Assembly: GCF_005870085.1 (NCBI RefSeq)
Contig: NZ_SZNM01000029.1
Coordinates: forward strand, 1-45,446
Direction of reading: 5' to 3'
Length of the DNA: 45,446 nt
Source: Aquibacillus sediminis
Lineage (GTDB): Bacteria > Bacillota > Bacilli > Bacillales > Amphibacillaceae
This document shows positions 34,397 to 42,642 of this stretch, one piece after another (the first letter of the stretch is position 1; each line of letters starts with the position of its first letter). Below the pieces are notes generated by a model. The model saw only the letters and a program-made list of their open reading frames with translations, had not been told where the DNA came from and did no database searches. The translations under genes were made by a program, and so were the position numbers.

Positions 34397-35359
34397 ATGG
34401 AAATTATTAAAAAGTTTTCGGTATTATTGTTATTGGGAGTTTTAAGTATTTTTTTAATAGCTTGTGGAGAGGAAGAGGAAACATCTAACAATGGAAATGA
34501 AACCAATGATTCTGAAACATTCACTTTAGGCGTTACCCATTATAGTATGCAAAATGAATTTCCGGTTTTAGTTAGTGATGCACAAGAAAGAATTGCTGAT
34601 GAACAGGGGGCAGAGATTGAATTTTATGACGGTGATTACGATCCTGCTACACAACTTAGTCAATTTGAAAATATGATTTCTCAAGGTGTTGATGCAATTA
34701 TTTTTTCTCCGACTGATGCGGAAGCAATGGCTGGGGCTGTAGAGATGGCTGATAATGCAAATATTCCAGTATTTGGTGTGAATACAAAAGTAGAAAGTGA
34801 TTTGTTAACGTCATACATTGGTTCGAATGATGTAGAAGCTGGAGAAATTGAAATGCAATGGATGGCTGATGAACTTGATGGGGAAGGGAATATTGTGATC
34901 CTTGAAGGCCCGTTAGGAAGTTCACCTCAAATTCAAAGAAAAGAAGGTATTTACAATATTTTGGAAAATTATCCAGACATCAATGTATTGGCAGAACAAA
35001 CAGGAAACTGGTCTCGTTCTGAAGGATTATCTTTAATGGAAAACTGGCTGCAGGCATTTCCGGATGAAATTGATGGTGTAGTATCTCAAAATGATGAGAT
35101 GGCACTAGGTGCAATAAATGCATTAGAGGATGCAGGTATAAAAGATGATGTGCCAGTTGTTGGGGTGGATGCCATTTCCGACGCATTAGATGCCGTTGAT
35201 GAAGGGCGGTTAAATGCAACAACTTTTCAAAATGCCGTTAAACAGGGTGAAGAGTCTGTTGAAGTAGCTTTGAAATATCTAAAAGGAGAATCTGTCGAGG
35301 AGGAATATATGATTCCTTTTGAATTAGTAACACCTGATAATTTAGATGAATTTAAATAA
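34397..35359 (+). CDS. Sugar ABC transporter substrate-binding lipoprotein
   Basis: Lipoprotein of 320 residues. The signal peptide ends at lipobox LIAC with Cys23. The mature part is a type I periplasmic-binding-protein fold (Peripla_BP_4, RbsB-like), with ISQGVDAIIFSPTDAEAM, VVSQNDEMALGAINALEDAG and VVGVDAISDALDAV segments. It would capture the substrate outside the membrane for the RbsA/RbsC pair. The gene order is unusual because the binding protein follows the dehydrogenase instead of the permease. A stem-loop lies just downstream before dhaK. Confidence 0.94.
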   Translation: MEIIKKFSVLLLLGVLSIFLIACGEEEETSNNGNETNDSETFTLGVTHYSMQNEFPVLVSDAQERIADEQGAEIEFYDGDYDPATQLSQFENMISQGVDAIIFSPTDAEAMAGAVEMADNANIPVFGVNTKVESDLLTSYIGSNDVEAGEIEMQWMADELDGEGNIVILEGPLGSSPQIQRKEGIYNILENYPDINVLAEQTGNWSRSEGLSLMENWLQAFPDEIDGVVSQNDEMALGAINALEDAGIKDDVPVVGVDAISDALDAVDEGRLNATTFQNAVKQGEESVEVALKYLKGESVEEEYMIPFELVTPDNLDEFK

Positions 35360-35429
35360 GGTTAGCAGAAGTTATTAAACAATCTTACTATAAAAATAGG
35401 TTTGAACCTTAGTAAGAAAAATGGTCAAT

Positions 35430-35455
35430 CCTCCTATCCAAAAAAGGATGGGAGG
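35430..35455 (+). promoter_or_regulatory. Intercistronic hairpin after the binding-protein gene
   Basis: CCTCCTATCC (35430-35439) pairs with GGATGGGAGG (35446-35455, one T-G pair) around a loop of six A. No T run follows, so it is not a simple terminator. Such hairpins commonly protect the upstream mRNA and raise binding-protein levels over the downstream genes. Confidence 0.65.
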
Positions 35456-35501
35456 AAATAAAAAAGTTGCCTTAAAGTTCTCTATAGGGAGAGTGAGATT
35501 T

Positions 35502-36506
35502 GTGAAAAAATTGATTAATAACCCAAAGGATGTAGTAGAAGAAATGGTGGGAGGATACGTGAAAGCGCATCCTAGTTATGTGAAACAACTACCTGAAAAT
35601 GAAAGGTCAATAGTTACAGCTCGTAAGACTAGAGAAGGGAAGGTTGGTGTGCTGATCGGTGGGGGTTCAGGTCATGAACCAGGTTTTATGGGTTATGTTG
35701 GTGAAGGGATGGCAGATGGTGTTGCAATTGGTAATATATTTGCATCACCTTCACCAGATCCAATCTTAGAAGTAACAAAAGCTATTGATAAAGGTGCCGG
35801 TGTTGCTTATCTATATGGTAATTACGCTGGAGATGTGATGAATTTTGGAATGGCCGCGGAGATGGCTGATTTAGAAGAGGATATCCGAGTGAAAGCGGCA
35901 CTAGCAACAGATGATGTAGCGTCAGCGCTAAAAGAAGAAAAGGAAAAACGTCGTGGAATTGCTGGTGAATTCTTTGTTTTTAAAGCAGCTGGTGCAGTAG
36001 CTGATTTTGGATATAATTTAAATGATGTGATAAGAGTTGCTCAAAAAGCGAATGAAAACACGCGTTCTATGGGTGTTGGTTTAAGTCCTTGTTCGTTGCC
36101 TCAAACTGGCGAACCGAGCTTTGATATAGGTGATGATGAAATGGAAATAGGTTTAGGTCACCATGGTGAGCCTGGTATAGAAAAAGGGGTAATAGAAACA
36201 GCGGATAAAGTTGCAGAACGTCTTGTTCATGATATTTTAGCTGATATAGAACTGAATAAAGGTGATAAAGTTGCTGTTCTTGTAAATGGGTTGGGTTCAA
36301 CACCTAGAATGGAATTATACATTATATTTAGACGAGTGGAACAAATATTAAATGAAAATGGTATTGTAATTTATCGTTCCTATGTAGGAGACTACATTAC
36401 GTCACTTGAAATGGGTGGCTGTTCTGTTACTTTGATGAAATTGGATGAGGAATTAGAAAGAACGATAGATCATTCAGTAGATTGTCCGATGTTCGTTCAA
36501 AAATAA
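35502..36506 (+). CDS. DhaK-type ketose kinase subunit
   Basis: Substrate-binding subunit of a dihydroxyacetone-kinase-like enzyme, 334 residues. GGGSGHEP (53-60), D111 in GNYAGDVMNF, and His221 in GLGHHGEPGIEK are the key residues; in DhaK this histidine binds the keto substrate covalently. Relatives include dihydroxyacetone kinase and the L- or D-erythrulose kinases of tetritol pathways. The GTG at 35502 is preferred because GGGAGAG lies 9-10 nt upstream and the length then fits the family; an in-frame ATG 81 bp earlier would overlap the hairpin. It works with the DhaL-type protein at 36537. No DhaM is present, so ATP is the probable donor. Confidence 0.9.
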   Translation: MKKLINNPKDVVEEMVGGYVKAHPSYVKQLPENERSIVTARKTREGKVGVLIGGGSGHEPGFMGYVGEGMADGVAIGNIFASPSPDPILEVTKAIDKGAGVAYLYGNYAGDVMNFGMAAEMADLEEDIRVKAALATDDVASALKEEKEKRRGIAGEFFVFKAAGAVADFGYNLNDVIRVAQKANENTRSMGVGLSPCSLPQTGEPSFDIGDDEMEIGLGHHGEPGIEKGVIETADKVAERLVHDILADIELNKGDKVAVLVNGLGSTPRMELYIIFRRVEQILNENGIVIYRSYVGDYITSLEMGGCSVTLMKLDEELERTIDHSVDCPMFVQK

Positions 36507-36536
36507 CCGATGTATTAAAAAGCAAGGGGGACAAAT

Positions 36537-37193
36537 ATGGAATTTACTGTGAGTGAACTAAAAGAGTATTTTAATAGTGTGGTTAATATGATTGAAGAAC
36601 AAAAAGATTATCTTTGTGAACTTGATCGAAAATTAGGTGATGGAGATCATGGTGTAACAATGTCAATTGGCTGGCAAGCTATAAAAGAATCGCTTAATAA
36701 TGAACTTTTAAATGAAGAGGACTGTGGAAAAGTCAGCATTAAAGTTGGTAAAACATTTTTAAGTGCTGTCGGTTCTTCCGTGGGGCCTTTATATGCAACG
36801 GGTTTCATGAGGGGAGCGAAAGTAATTAAAAACAAAACTGTTCTTAACGGTGAAGATCTCGCACAATTTTGGCTTGCATTTGGGAAGGGTGTAAAAGAGC
36901 GTGGTCAAGCAGATGTTGGTGACAAAACAATGATTGACACACTTGAGCCTTTTGTAAATGTATTAGAAGAGAAATTTAACGATTACCAAGAGTTTTTAAG
37001 TGCGTTCAGTGAAGCTGTGGATGCAGGTGAAGAAGGAATGAAGTCTACAAAAGACCTTACTTCAAAGAAAGGTCGTTCAAGTCGCTTGGGAGAAAGGTCT
37101 ATTGGTGTACAGGATCCGGGCGCTACATCAGCTTATTTGATTTTAAATGAGTTTTTCAATTTTGTAAAATCACGTTCTGTGCAGGCTAATTAA
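36537..37193 (+). CDS. DhaL-type kinase subunit (ATP-binding)
   Basis: Nucleotide-binding subunit of 218 residues. The Mg2+-binding aspartates D30, D35 and D37 lie in LDRKLGDGDHG, and the C-terminal GVQDPGATSA segment is typical. It pairs with the DhaK-type protein to phosphorylate a short ketose. Since neither dhaM nor other PTS genes are nearby, the two subunits probably use ATP directly, as in known erythrulose kinases. It has an AAGGGGG site and is followed by a terminator, closing the first operon. Confidence 0.9.
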   Translation: MEFTVSELKEYFNSVVNMIEEQKDYLCELDRKLGDGDHGVTMSIGWQAIKESLNNELLNEEDCGKVSIKVGKTFLSAVGSSVGPLYATGFMRGAKVIKNKTVLNGEDLAQFWLAFGKGVKERGQADVGDKTMIDTLEPFVNVLEEKFNDYQEFLSAFSEAVDAGEEGMKSTKDLTSKKGRSSRLGERSIGVQDPGATSAYLILNEFFNFVKSRSVQAN

Positions 37194-37248
37194 CTATGGC
37201 GGTGTGATGTTTAGTTAGTTTATTAATAAAGTTGAATATAAAAATTAC

Positions 37249-37281
37249 TGGATCAGATGATAAAGTTCTGATCCTTTTTTA
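37249..37281 (+). terminator. Terminator of the ABC-sdr-dhaKL operon
   Basis: GGATCAG (37250-37256) with CTGATCC (37268-37274) is followed by TTTTTT. Confidence 0.88.
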
Positions 37282-37330
37282 TCTATGTAATCAAAAAACA
37301 AAGTAAAATAATTAAAAATGAAAATAATCG

Positions 37331-37384
37331 TTGAAAAACAATAAGATATGAATTAAAATGATAATATAAAGTTGAAAGATTTCA
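37331..37384 (+). promoter_or_regulatory. Promoter of rpiB-glpX-tal operon and a dyad
   Basis: TTGAAA (37331-37336) and TAAAAT (37354-37359) are 17 bp apart, a good sigma-A promoter. Just downstream TGAAAGATTTCA (37373-37384) is a perfect 5+5 palindrome that could bind a regulator. AAAAATGAAA near 37314 repeats the motif found before the ABC operon, hinting at shared control by the DeoR-type protein. Confidence 0.68.
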
Positions 37385-37409
37385 TTGAAGGAGTGAGGAG
37401 GAAGATATA

Positions 37410-37895
37410 ATGAAGATAGGTATCGGAAGTGACCACAACGGATTTGATTTTAAAGAAGCAATTAAAGAACATTTAAAAGGGACGGATCATGAACTAGTAG
37501 ACTATGGTTGTGATTCCTGTGATGCAGTAGATTATCCAGATGTAGCGTTTGAAGTATCTGAGGCAATTAGTAAAGGGGAACTTGATCGGGGTATTTTGAT
37601 TTGTGGAACAGGCATTGGGGTCTGTATTGCAGCTAATAAGTATCCGGGTATTCGTGCTGCATTAGCGCATGATACGTATTCTGCCGAAAGAGCCCAGCTT
37701 AGTAATAACGCACAGATTGTAACGATGGGGGCACAAATTATTGGTCATGAAGTTGGAAAGAAGGTTGTAAGCGCTTATTTAGATTCTGAGTGGGCGAATG
37801 GTTCGGAACGAAAGGTAAACAAAATAATTGAAAATGAACAAAAATTTGTAGGAGAGAGCTATAAAGAAGCCGCTGCTGGTAATCAGTGCAGCTAA
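37410..37895 (+). CDS. RpiB/LacAB family sugar-phosphate isomerase
   Basis: Isomerase of 161 residues in the RpiB family. D8-H9 (GSDHNGFDFK) and the catalytic Cys65 (ICGTGIGVCIAANK) are present. Classical RpiB has His near position 98-99 in an HNNAN-type motif to open the furanose ring; here the aligned stretch is LSNNAQ, with Ser. That change suits an acyclic substrate. Together with the DhaKL-type kinase this suggests an erythrulose-4-phosphate to erythrose-4-phosphate isomerase (DerI/EryI type) rather than ribose-5-phosphate isomerase. The ATG has GAGGAGG upstream. It is the first gene of the second operon. Confidence 0.85.
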   Translation: MKIGIGSDHNGFDFKEAIKEHLKGTDHELVDYGCDSCDAVDYPDVAFEVSEAISKGELDRGILICGTGIGVCIAANKYPGIRAALAHDTYSAERAQLSNNAQIVTMGAQIIGHEVGKKVVSAYLDSEWANGSERKVNKIIENEQKFVGESYKEAAAGNQCS

Positions 37896-37913
37896 CCAGG
37901 AGGCGATGATTTT

Positions 37914-38867
37914 ATGAAATCATTGTTACTAGATTTCTTAAGAGTTACGGAAGCTTCTGCGCTTGCCGCATTACCGTGGGTTGGTAGTGGAGACAAAATA
38001 GCTGCCGATGATGTAGCTACAAAGACAATGCGACAGTACCTAAACCAAATGGAAATACAAGGCACTATTGTGATTGGTGAGGGTGAAATTGACAATGCGC
38101 CAATGTTATATATAGGAGAAAAAGTAGGATTAGGTAATGGCCCGGGAGTTGATATTGCAGTTGATCCAATTGAGGGAACGACACCAACCATTAATGGTCA
38201 AGGTAATGCAATCACTGTTATTGCGGCAGCGCCCAAGGGCTCACTACTTCACGCCCCGGATATGTATATGGAAAAAATGGCTGTTGGACCTAAGGCAAAA
38301 GGTAAAATTGATATCACTGCATCATTAAAGGACAATATTGAAGCAGTAGCAAAGGCAAATGACAAAAAAGTTAGCGAACTAAATGTACTAGTTCAAGATC
38401 GCCCGAGACACCATGAATATATAGATGCGATTAGAGCAATTGGAGCAAAAGTTTATTTGTTTAATGATGGAGATGTTATTTACGCTACTGCAACATGTAT
38501 CCCGAGCAAAAATATTGATATGTTTTTTGGGGTTGGCGGTGCACCAGAAGGGGTACTAGGAGCTGTAGCATTAAAAGCATTAGGTGGCGAAATGCAGGCA
38601 AAGCTTCTTCCTAAGGACGACGAAGAATGGCAACGTTGTATGGAAATGGGGATAATGGAGCCGGAAAATCCATTAACTCATGTTCAGTTAGTTGGTTCGG
38701 ATGATTGCATTTTCGCTGCAACAGGTATTACAGAGAATATATTTTTAGATGGTATTAAAGAAGATCATGGAAACTATTTCACACATTCCATTTTGATTAA
38801 TGGAAAAGAAAATAAACTACATTATATAAAAAGCCAACATGAAAGAAATGCCATACTCAATAAATAA
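37914..38867 (+). CDS. glpX: Class II fructose-1,6-bisphosphatase (GlpX type)
   Basis: Metal-dependent phosphatase of 317 residues. Signature parts are IGEGEIDNAPMLYIGE (about 54-69), AVDPIEGTT and ATGITENIFLDGI. It releases fructose 6-phosphate from the bisphosphate. In this setting it would supply fructose 6-phosphate to start the transaldolase/transketolase cycle with erythrose 4-phosphate; that role is inferred. In B. subtilis glpX lies downstream of pyrG near murAA and rho, so this is probably an extra copy tied to the operon. It starts 18 bp after the isomerase gene with AGGAGG. Confidence 0.93.
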   Translation: MKSLLLDFLRVTEASALAALPWVGSGDKIAADDVATKTMRQYLNQMEIQGTIVIGEGEIDNAPMLYIGEKVGLGNGPGVDIAVDPIEGTTPTINGQGNAITVIAAAPKGSLLHAPDMYMEKMAVGPKAKGKIDITASLKDNIEAVAKANDKKVSELNVLVQDRPRHHEYIDAIRAIGAKVYLFNDGDVIYATATCIPSKNIDMFFGVGGAPEGVLGAVALKALGGEMQAKLLPKDDEEWQRCMEMGIMEPENPLTHVQLVGSDDCIFAATGITENIFLDGIKEDHGNYFTHSILINGKENKLHYIKSQHERNAILNK

Positions 38868-38893
38868 CCATTCAGAAAAAGGAGGAAATGTAG

Positions 38894-39544
38894 ATGGAAT
38901 TTTTCCTAGATACAGCGAATATTGAAGAGATTAAAAGAATTAATCGTTTAGGCCTTGTTGATGGTGTAACAACGAATCCATCCATTATTGCAAAAGAGGG
39001 AAGAGATTTCAAAGAAGTAATTAAAGAGATTTGTAGTATCGTAGATGGTCCTGTAAGTGCTGAAGTTATAGGGTTAACCGTTGATGAAATGGTGCAAGAA
39101 GCAAGAGATATTGCCACATGGGCATCGAATGTTGTTGTTAAGATTCCAATGACTGAAGCCGGTTTGGAAGCGGTTAATATCCTTTCGAGTGAAGGGATTA
39201 AAACAAATGTCACCCTTATTTTCTCTGTTGCACAAGGACTAATGGCTGCCAAGGCTGGTGCTACGTATGTAAGTCCGTTTGTGGGAAGAATTGATGATAT
39301 GGGGGAAGATGGAATAGAACTAATTGGAAATTTAAATAAGACATTAAATAATTATGGATTAGAGTCAAAAATCATTACTGCTAGTGTGAGAACGATTGGA
39401 CACTTAGAGCAAGCAGCGGTTGCTGGGGCACATATTGCAACAATCCCTGGTGCGTTATTACCAAAATTGTGGAGTCATCCATTAACAGATATTGGTATTC
39501 AAAAGTTTTTAGAAGACTGGGAAAAGGTTCCTCAAAAAAATTAA
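38894..39544 (+). CDS. tal: Small-type transaldolase
   Basis: Transaldolase of 216 residues from the short (MipB/TalC) branch. Lys83 in VVKIPMT forms the Schiff base, and TTNPSI is typical. Glu57 (SAEVIG) and Phe129 (SPFVGRIDD) occupy positions where fructose-6-phosphate aldolases have Gln and Tyr, so transaldolase activity is favoured. It interconverts sedoheptulose 7-phosphate plus glyceraldehyde 3-phosphate with erythrose 4-phosphate plus fructose 6-phosphate. AAAGGAGGAAATG precedes the start. B. subtilis ywjH, its normal counterpart, lies beyond pyrG, so this may be a second copy. Confidence 0.93.
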   Translation: MEFFLDTANIEEIKRINRLGLVDGVTTNPSIIAKEGRDFKEVIKEICSIVDGPVSAEVIGLTVDEMVQEARDIATWASNVVVKIPMTEAGLEAVNILSSEGIKTNVTLIFSVAQGLMAAKAGATYVSPFVGRIDDMGEDGIELIGNLNKTLNNYGLESKIITASVRTIGHLEQAAVAGAHIATIPGALLPKLWSHPLTDIGIQKFLEDWEKVPQKN

Positions 39545-39623
39545 GTGAATAATCCTATTATGAATGGTTTGTTGTACTAACAGTCGTTCCTTCATGGTGG
39601 ATTAGAGTATATGTATTTGGTAT

Positions 39624-39673
39624 GAGAAAAACTTTGGCATTCGCTGTCGGTTAAGGCGAATGCCGAGTTTTTC
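39624..39673 (+). terminator. Terminator/attenuator directly before tkt
   Basis: GAGAAAAACT (39624-39633) and GGCATTCGC (39636-39644) pair with GCGAATGCC (39656-39664) and AGTTTTTC (39666-39673), making a long stem that ends in T-rich sequence. The tkt ribosome site begins only about 8 nt later. There is no space for a promoter between stem and gene, so tkt must be read through this structure, either by leakage or by regulated antitermination. Confidence 0.75.
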
Positions 39674-39695
39674 TAACTAGAGAGGAGTGTTGATG

Positions 39696-41711
39696 ATGGA
39701 AACTACTGCCACCTCAATTGAACAATTATCAATAAATAGTATTCGTACCCTTGCCATTGATGCGATTGAAAATGCGAACTCAGGACATCCTGGTTTACCG
39801 ATGGGTGCTGCTCCAATGGCATATACGTTATGGACGGAATTTATGAATCATAATCCAAAAAATTCTAGCTGGTTTAATCGTGATCGTTTTGTTTTATCAG
39901 CGGGTCATGGTTCGATGTTGTTGTATTCACTGTTACACTTGTCAGGTTACAAGGTAACGATCGATGATTTAAAACAGTTCCGTCAATGGGGTTCTAAGAC
40001 ACCTGGGCATCCGGAATTCGGTCACACGGATGGGGTGGAAACAACAACAGGTCCGCTCGGGCAAGGAGTTGCTACAGCTGTAGGAATGGCAATGGCTGAA
40101 GCGCATCTTGCAGCGAAATACAATAAAGAGGATCTATCCATTGTAGATCATTATACCTTTGCATTAGTGGGTGACGGAGATTTAATGGAAGGTATATCGC
40201 ATGAAACGGCATCCCTAGCAGGGCACCTTGGATTAGGAAAACTTATCACTTTATATGATTCGAATGACATTTCCTTAGATGGTGATTTAAATAAGTCTTA
40301 CTCAGATTATACAGCGGATCGTTTTAAAGCATATGGTTGGCAAGTAATTCGTGTCGAAGATGGAAATGATGTTGATGCATTACGTAGTGCAATGAAAGAA
40401 GCTAAACAAAATACTGCCCAACCAACACTAATTGAAGTGAAAACAGTGATTGGCTATGGTTCTCCGAATAAGTCAGGGTCTGCTGCTTCCCACGGTGCGC
40501 CACTTGGTTCGGATGAAGTACATTTAACAAAAGAAAATTATAATTGGACACATGAACCGTTCCATGTACCGAAAGAGGTATATGCTGATTTTAAAGAAAA
40601 AGCAGTAAAAACAGGAGAAGAAGCAGAAGAAAACTGGAATCAACTATTTAATACGTACAAAGAAAAATATCCTGAACCTGCTCAAGAATTAGAGTTAGCA
40701 ATCAATGGCGAACTACCAAAAGGTTGGGAAAAAGCTCTTCCAGTGTTTGAACCTGAAAAAGATACGTTGGCAACACGTGCCTCATCAGGAAAAGTCTTAA
40801 ATGCAATTGCGAAAGAAGTTCCAAACTTTATTGGTGGTAGTGCTGATTTATCAGGATCAAACAAAACAATGATCAATGATGAATCAGATTTTTCAAGCGA
40901 AAATTATGCAGGTCGTAATATTTGGTTTGGTGTTCGTGAATTTGCGATGGCTGCTGCACTAAATGGTATGGCGCTTCATGGAGGCCTTAAAGTTTACGGC
41001 GGTACGTTTTTCGTTTTTAGTGATTATTTACGTCCGGCTGTTCGTTTATCAGCTCTAATGAAATTACCTGTAACGTATGTGTGGACACATGATTCCATCG
41101 CTGTTGGGGAAGATGGACCAACACATGAACCGATTGAACATCTTGCATCCTACCGTACAATGCCAGGTTTGTCGCTAATTCGACCTGCAGATGCTAATGA
41201 AACACAAGCAGCATGGCGGTTAGCTTTGGAATCAAATGATCAACCAACAGCATTAGTACTAACGAGACAAAACTTACCGACCTTAGACGGTACCGGAGAA
41301 CATGCTTATGATGGTGTGAAGAAAGGTGCCTATGTTGTAAGTGAGTCAACCAAATCAACACCTGATGCATTAGTACTCGCAACGGGTTCTGAAGTTCACC
41401 TGGCTATTAAAGCACAACAGAAACTTAAAGATAAAGGCATTGATGTGCGAGTAGTGAGCATGCCATCTTGGGATCGATTTGAAGCACAACCGCGAGATTA
41501 TAAAGACAGTATTATTCCGCCAAAAGTAACAAAACGACTTGCCGTTGAGATGGCTTATCCACTTGGCTGGGACCGATATGTTGGAGATGAAGGGTATGTT
41601 CTCGGCATCAATCAGTTTGGTGCTTCAGCGAATGGTCAAAAACTAATCGAGGAGTATGGATTTACAGTTGAAAATGTTGTAAATCATGTTGAAAGGTTAA
41701 TAGAAAATTAA
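39696..41711 (+). CDS. tkt: Transketolase
   Basis: Thiamine-diphosphate enzyme of 671 residues. The N-terminal SGHPGLPMG carries the active-site His31, and the TPP motif [13 protein letters not shown] and the C-terminal-half [14 protein letters not shown] are present. It joins erythrose 4-phosphate and xylulose 5-phosphate to fructose 6-phosphate and glyceraldehyde 3-phosphate, the main exit for the proposed tetrose. The ATG at 39696 lies 8 nt after GGAG; another ATG lies one codon earlier. The length is standard. A housekeeping tkt would be expected elsewhere in the genome. Confidence 0.95.
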   Translation: METTATSIEQLSINSIRTLAIDAIENANSGHPGLPMGAAPMAYTLWTEFMNHNPKNSSWFNRDRFVLSAGHGSMLLYSLLHLSGYKVTIDDLKQFRQWGSKTPGHPEFGHTDGVETTTGPLGQGVATAVGMAMAEAHLAAKYNKEDLSIVDHYTFALVGDGDLMEGISHETASLAGHLGLGKLITLYDSNDISLDGDLNKSYSDYTADRFKAYGWQVIRVEDGNDVDALRSAMKEAKQNTAQPTLIEVKTVIGYGSPNKSGSAASHGAPLGSDEVHLTKENYNWTHEPFHVPKEVYADFKEKAVKTGEEAEENWNQLFNTYKEKYPEPAQELELAINGELPKGWEKALPVFEPEKDTLATRASSGKVLNAIAKEVPNFIGGSADLSGSNKTMINDESDFSSENYAGRNIWFGVREFAMAAALNGMALHGGLKVYGGTFFVFSDYLRPAVRLSALMKLPVTYVWTHDSIAVGEDGPTHEPIEHLASYRTMPGLSLIRPADANETQAAWRLALESNDQPTALVLTRQNLPTLDGTGEHAYDGVKKGAYVVSESTKSTPDALVLATGSEVHLAIKAQQKLKDKGIDVRVVSMPSWDRFEAQPRDYKDSIIPPKVTKRLAVEMAYPLGWDRYVGDEGYVLGINQFGASANGQKLIEEYGFTVENVVNHVERLIEN

Positions 41712-41760
41712 ATTTGTGAAATTTTTAAATTAGTTAAAATTGTTATGAAACCTGTAATAT

Positions 41761-41816
41761 TAGGGTCTGACCTCCAATTGGGAGGGCGGGCCCTAGTTAA
41801 GGTTGGCTAACTTTTA
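41761..41816 (+). terminator. Possible terminator after tkt
   Basis: AGGGTC (41762-41767) can pair with GGCCCT (41789-41794), enclosing CCTCC/GGAGG. A weak AGTTA/TAACT stem followed by TTTT comes next (41795-41815). The T run is short, so the call is tentative. Confidence 0.4.
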
Positions 41817-41893
41817 GGGTGCACTTCATTCATTTTTAAGTTACTATAGTAAATGCTATAAATAACAGACATAATTATAAATGAGGTGTATGT

Positions 41894-42481
41894 ATGCAAA
41901 AGTTAGTCTTTTTTGTAGGTGTTGCAGGAACGGGGAAAACTACAGTTGCTAGGAGTATTGCAAAACAAAGGCCTTGCGTATGTTTGGATAAGGATACAGT
42001 TGGTGGGCGCTTTGTTGAAAAAGTGTTAGAGGATAATAATTTAGATAAAAATGATCGAGATTCTGATTTTTACAGAACAGAACTAAGAGATCTTGAATAC
42101 GAAACAACAACAGATCTGTGTATAGAAAACCTTTCTGTTGGGCAAGATGTGTTTATGATTTCTCCGTTTACATCAGAATTGAAAAATAAGCTTTGGATCG
42201 AACAAGTGATAGAAGCAAGTGGCAAAACCAAGCAAGATGTTGATGTGAAAGTAGTTGTCGTTACACTAGAAGACATTGATAAACAGAAGCAACGTATTGT
42301 TGATCGTGGCACGGTTCGTGATTCCTGGAAGTTGGAGAATTGGAACAGCTATGAATCTCGTGTTAATTTTGTTCCAGAAATTAATTGGGACATTCCCGAA
42401 TCCAACATCCTTGTTTTTGATAACTCAGGAGAATTAACTGAAGAAAAAGTAAACAAGGTGACACAATTTATTAACAACTAG
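41894..42481 (+). CDS. P-loop ATP-binding protein, kinase-like
   Basis: Protein of 195 residues with a Walker A motif GVAGTGKTT at residues 9-17 close to the N-terminus, followed by a DKDTVGG segment. A late REP-like region (RIVDRGTVRDSWKL) resembles the lid/LID-R part of small kinases. The layout is that of the AAA_33/zeta-like kinase group, which includes nucleoside, sugar and polynucleotide kinases. No specific substrate can be assigned. It stands alone between tkt and rpoE with a weak AGGTG site, so a link with the sugar island is possible but not shown. Confidence 0.7.
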   Translation: MQKLVFFVGVAGTGKTTVARSIAKQRPCVCLDKDTVGGRFVEKVLEDNNLDKNDRDSDFYRTELRDLEYETTTDLCIENLSVGQDVFMISPFTSELKNKLWIEQVIEASGKTKQDVDVKVVVVTLEDIDKQKQRIVDRGTVRDSWKLENWNSYESRVNFVPEINWDIPESNILVFDNSGELTEEKVNKVTQFINN

Positions 42482-42488
42482 ACAAAAC

Positions 42489-42524
42489 ATGCGCGGTTTT
42501 CCTGTCCTTTGGGGAATCGCGCAT
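42489..42524 (+). terminator. Hairpin after the P-loop gene
   Basis: ATGCGCG (42489-42495) pairs with CGCGCAT (42518-42524), and the inner GTTTTCC/GGGGAAT extends the stem with wobble pairs to 14 bp. The T-rich tail is interrupted (TATTGCATTTTG), so it is a modest terminator. Confidence 0.55.
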
Positions 42525-42525
42525 A

Positions 42526-42554
42526 TTGCATTTTGATTTTCATCACCATATAAT
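42526..42554 (+). promoter_or_regulatory. rpoE promoter
   Basis: TTGCAT (42526-42531) and a perfect TATAAT (42549-42554) are exactly 17 bp apart, about 90 bp before the rpoE start. rpoE thus has its own sigma-A promoter, independent of the island upstream. Confidence 0.82.
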
Positions 42555-42642
42555 GTATGGTAGACTTTGCAAAAATAAATGATGTGCGAAAAATGATTCA
42601 ATTGGAATGAATTCAATTTACATAAAAAGGGAGTGCTTGACC

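Noticed and set aside
35421-35501. 27-residue N-terminal extension of the DhaK-type protein
   Set aside because: It would start inside the intercistronic hairpin; the GTG at 35502 has a good ribosome site and fits family length.
31082-37895. Ribose uptake operon
   Set aside because: The transporter is RbsABC-like and an RpiB-type isomerase is present, but there is no ribokinase or RbsD. The DhaK/DhaL pair, the SDR and the missing ring-opening histidine point away from ribose.
38894-39544. Fructose-6-phosphate aldolase instead of transaldolase
   Set aside because: Glu57 and Phe129 replace the Gln and Tyr typical of the aldolase branch.
37410-41711. Ribulose monophosphate (formaldehyde) regeneration operon
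   Set aside because: GlpX, Tal, Tkt and an RpiB-like protein resemble that set, but no hexulose-phosphate synthase, isomerase or methanol dehydrogenase is present, whereas a DhaKL-type kinase and importer are.
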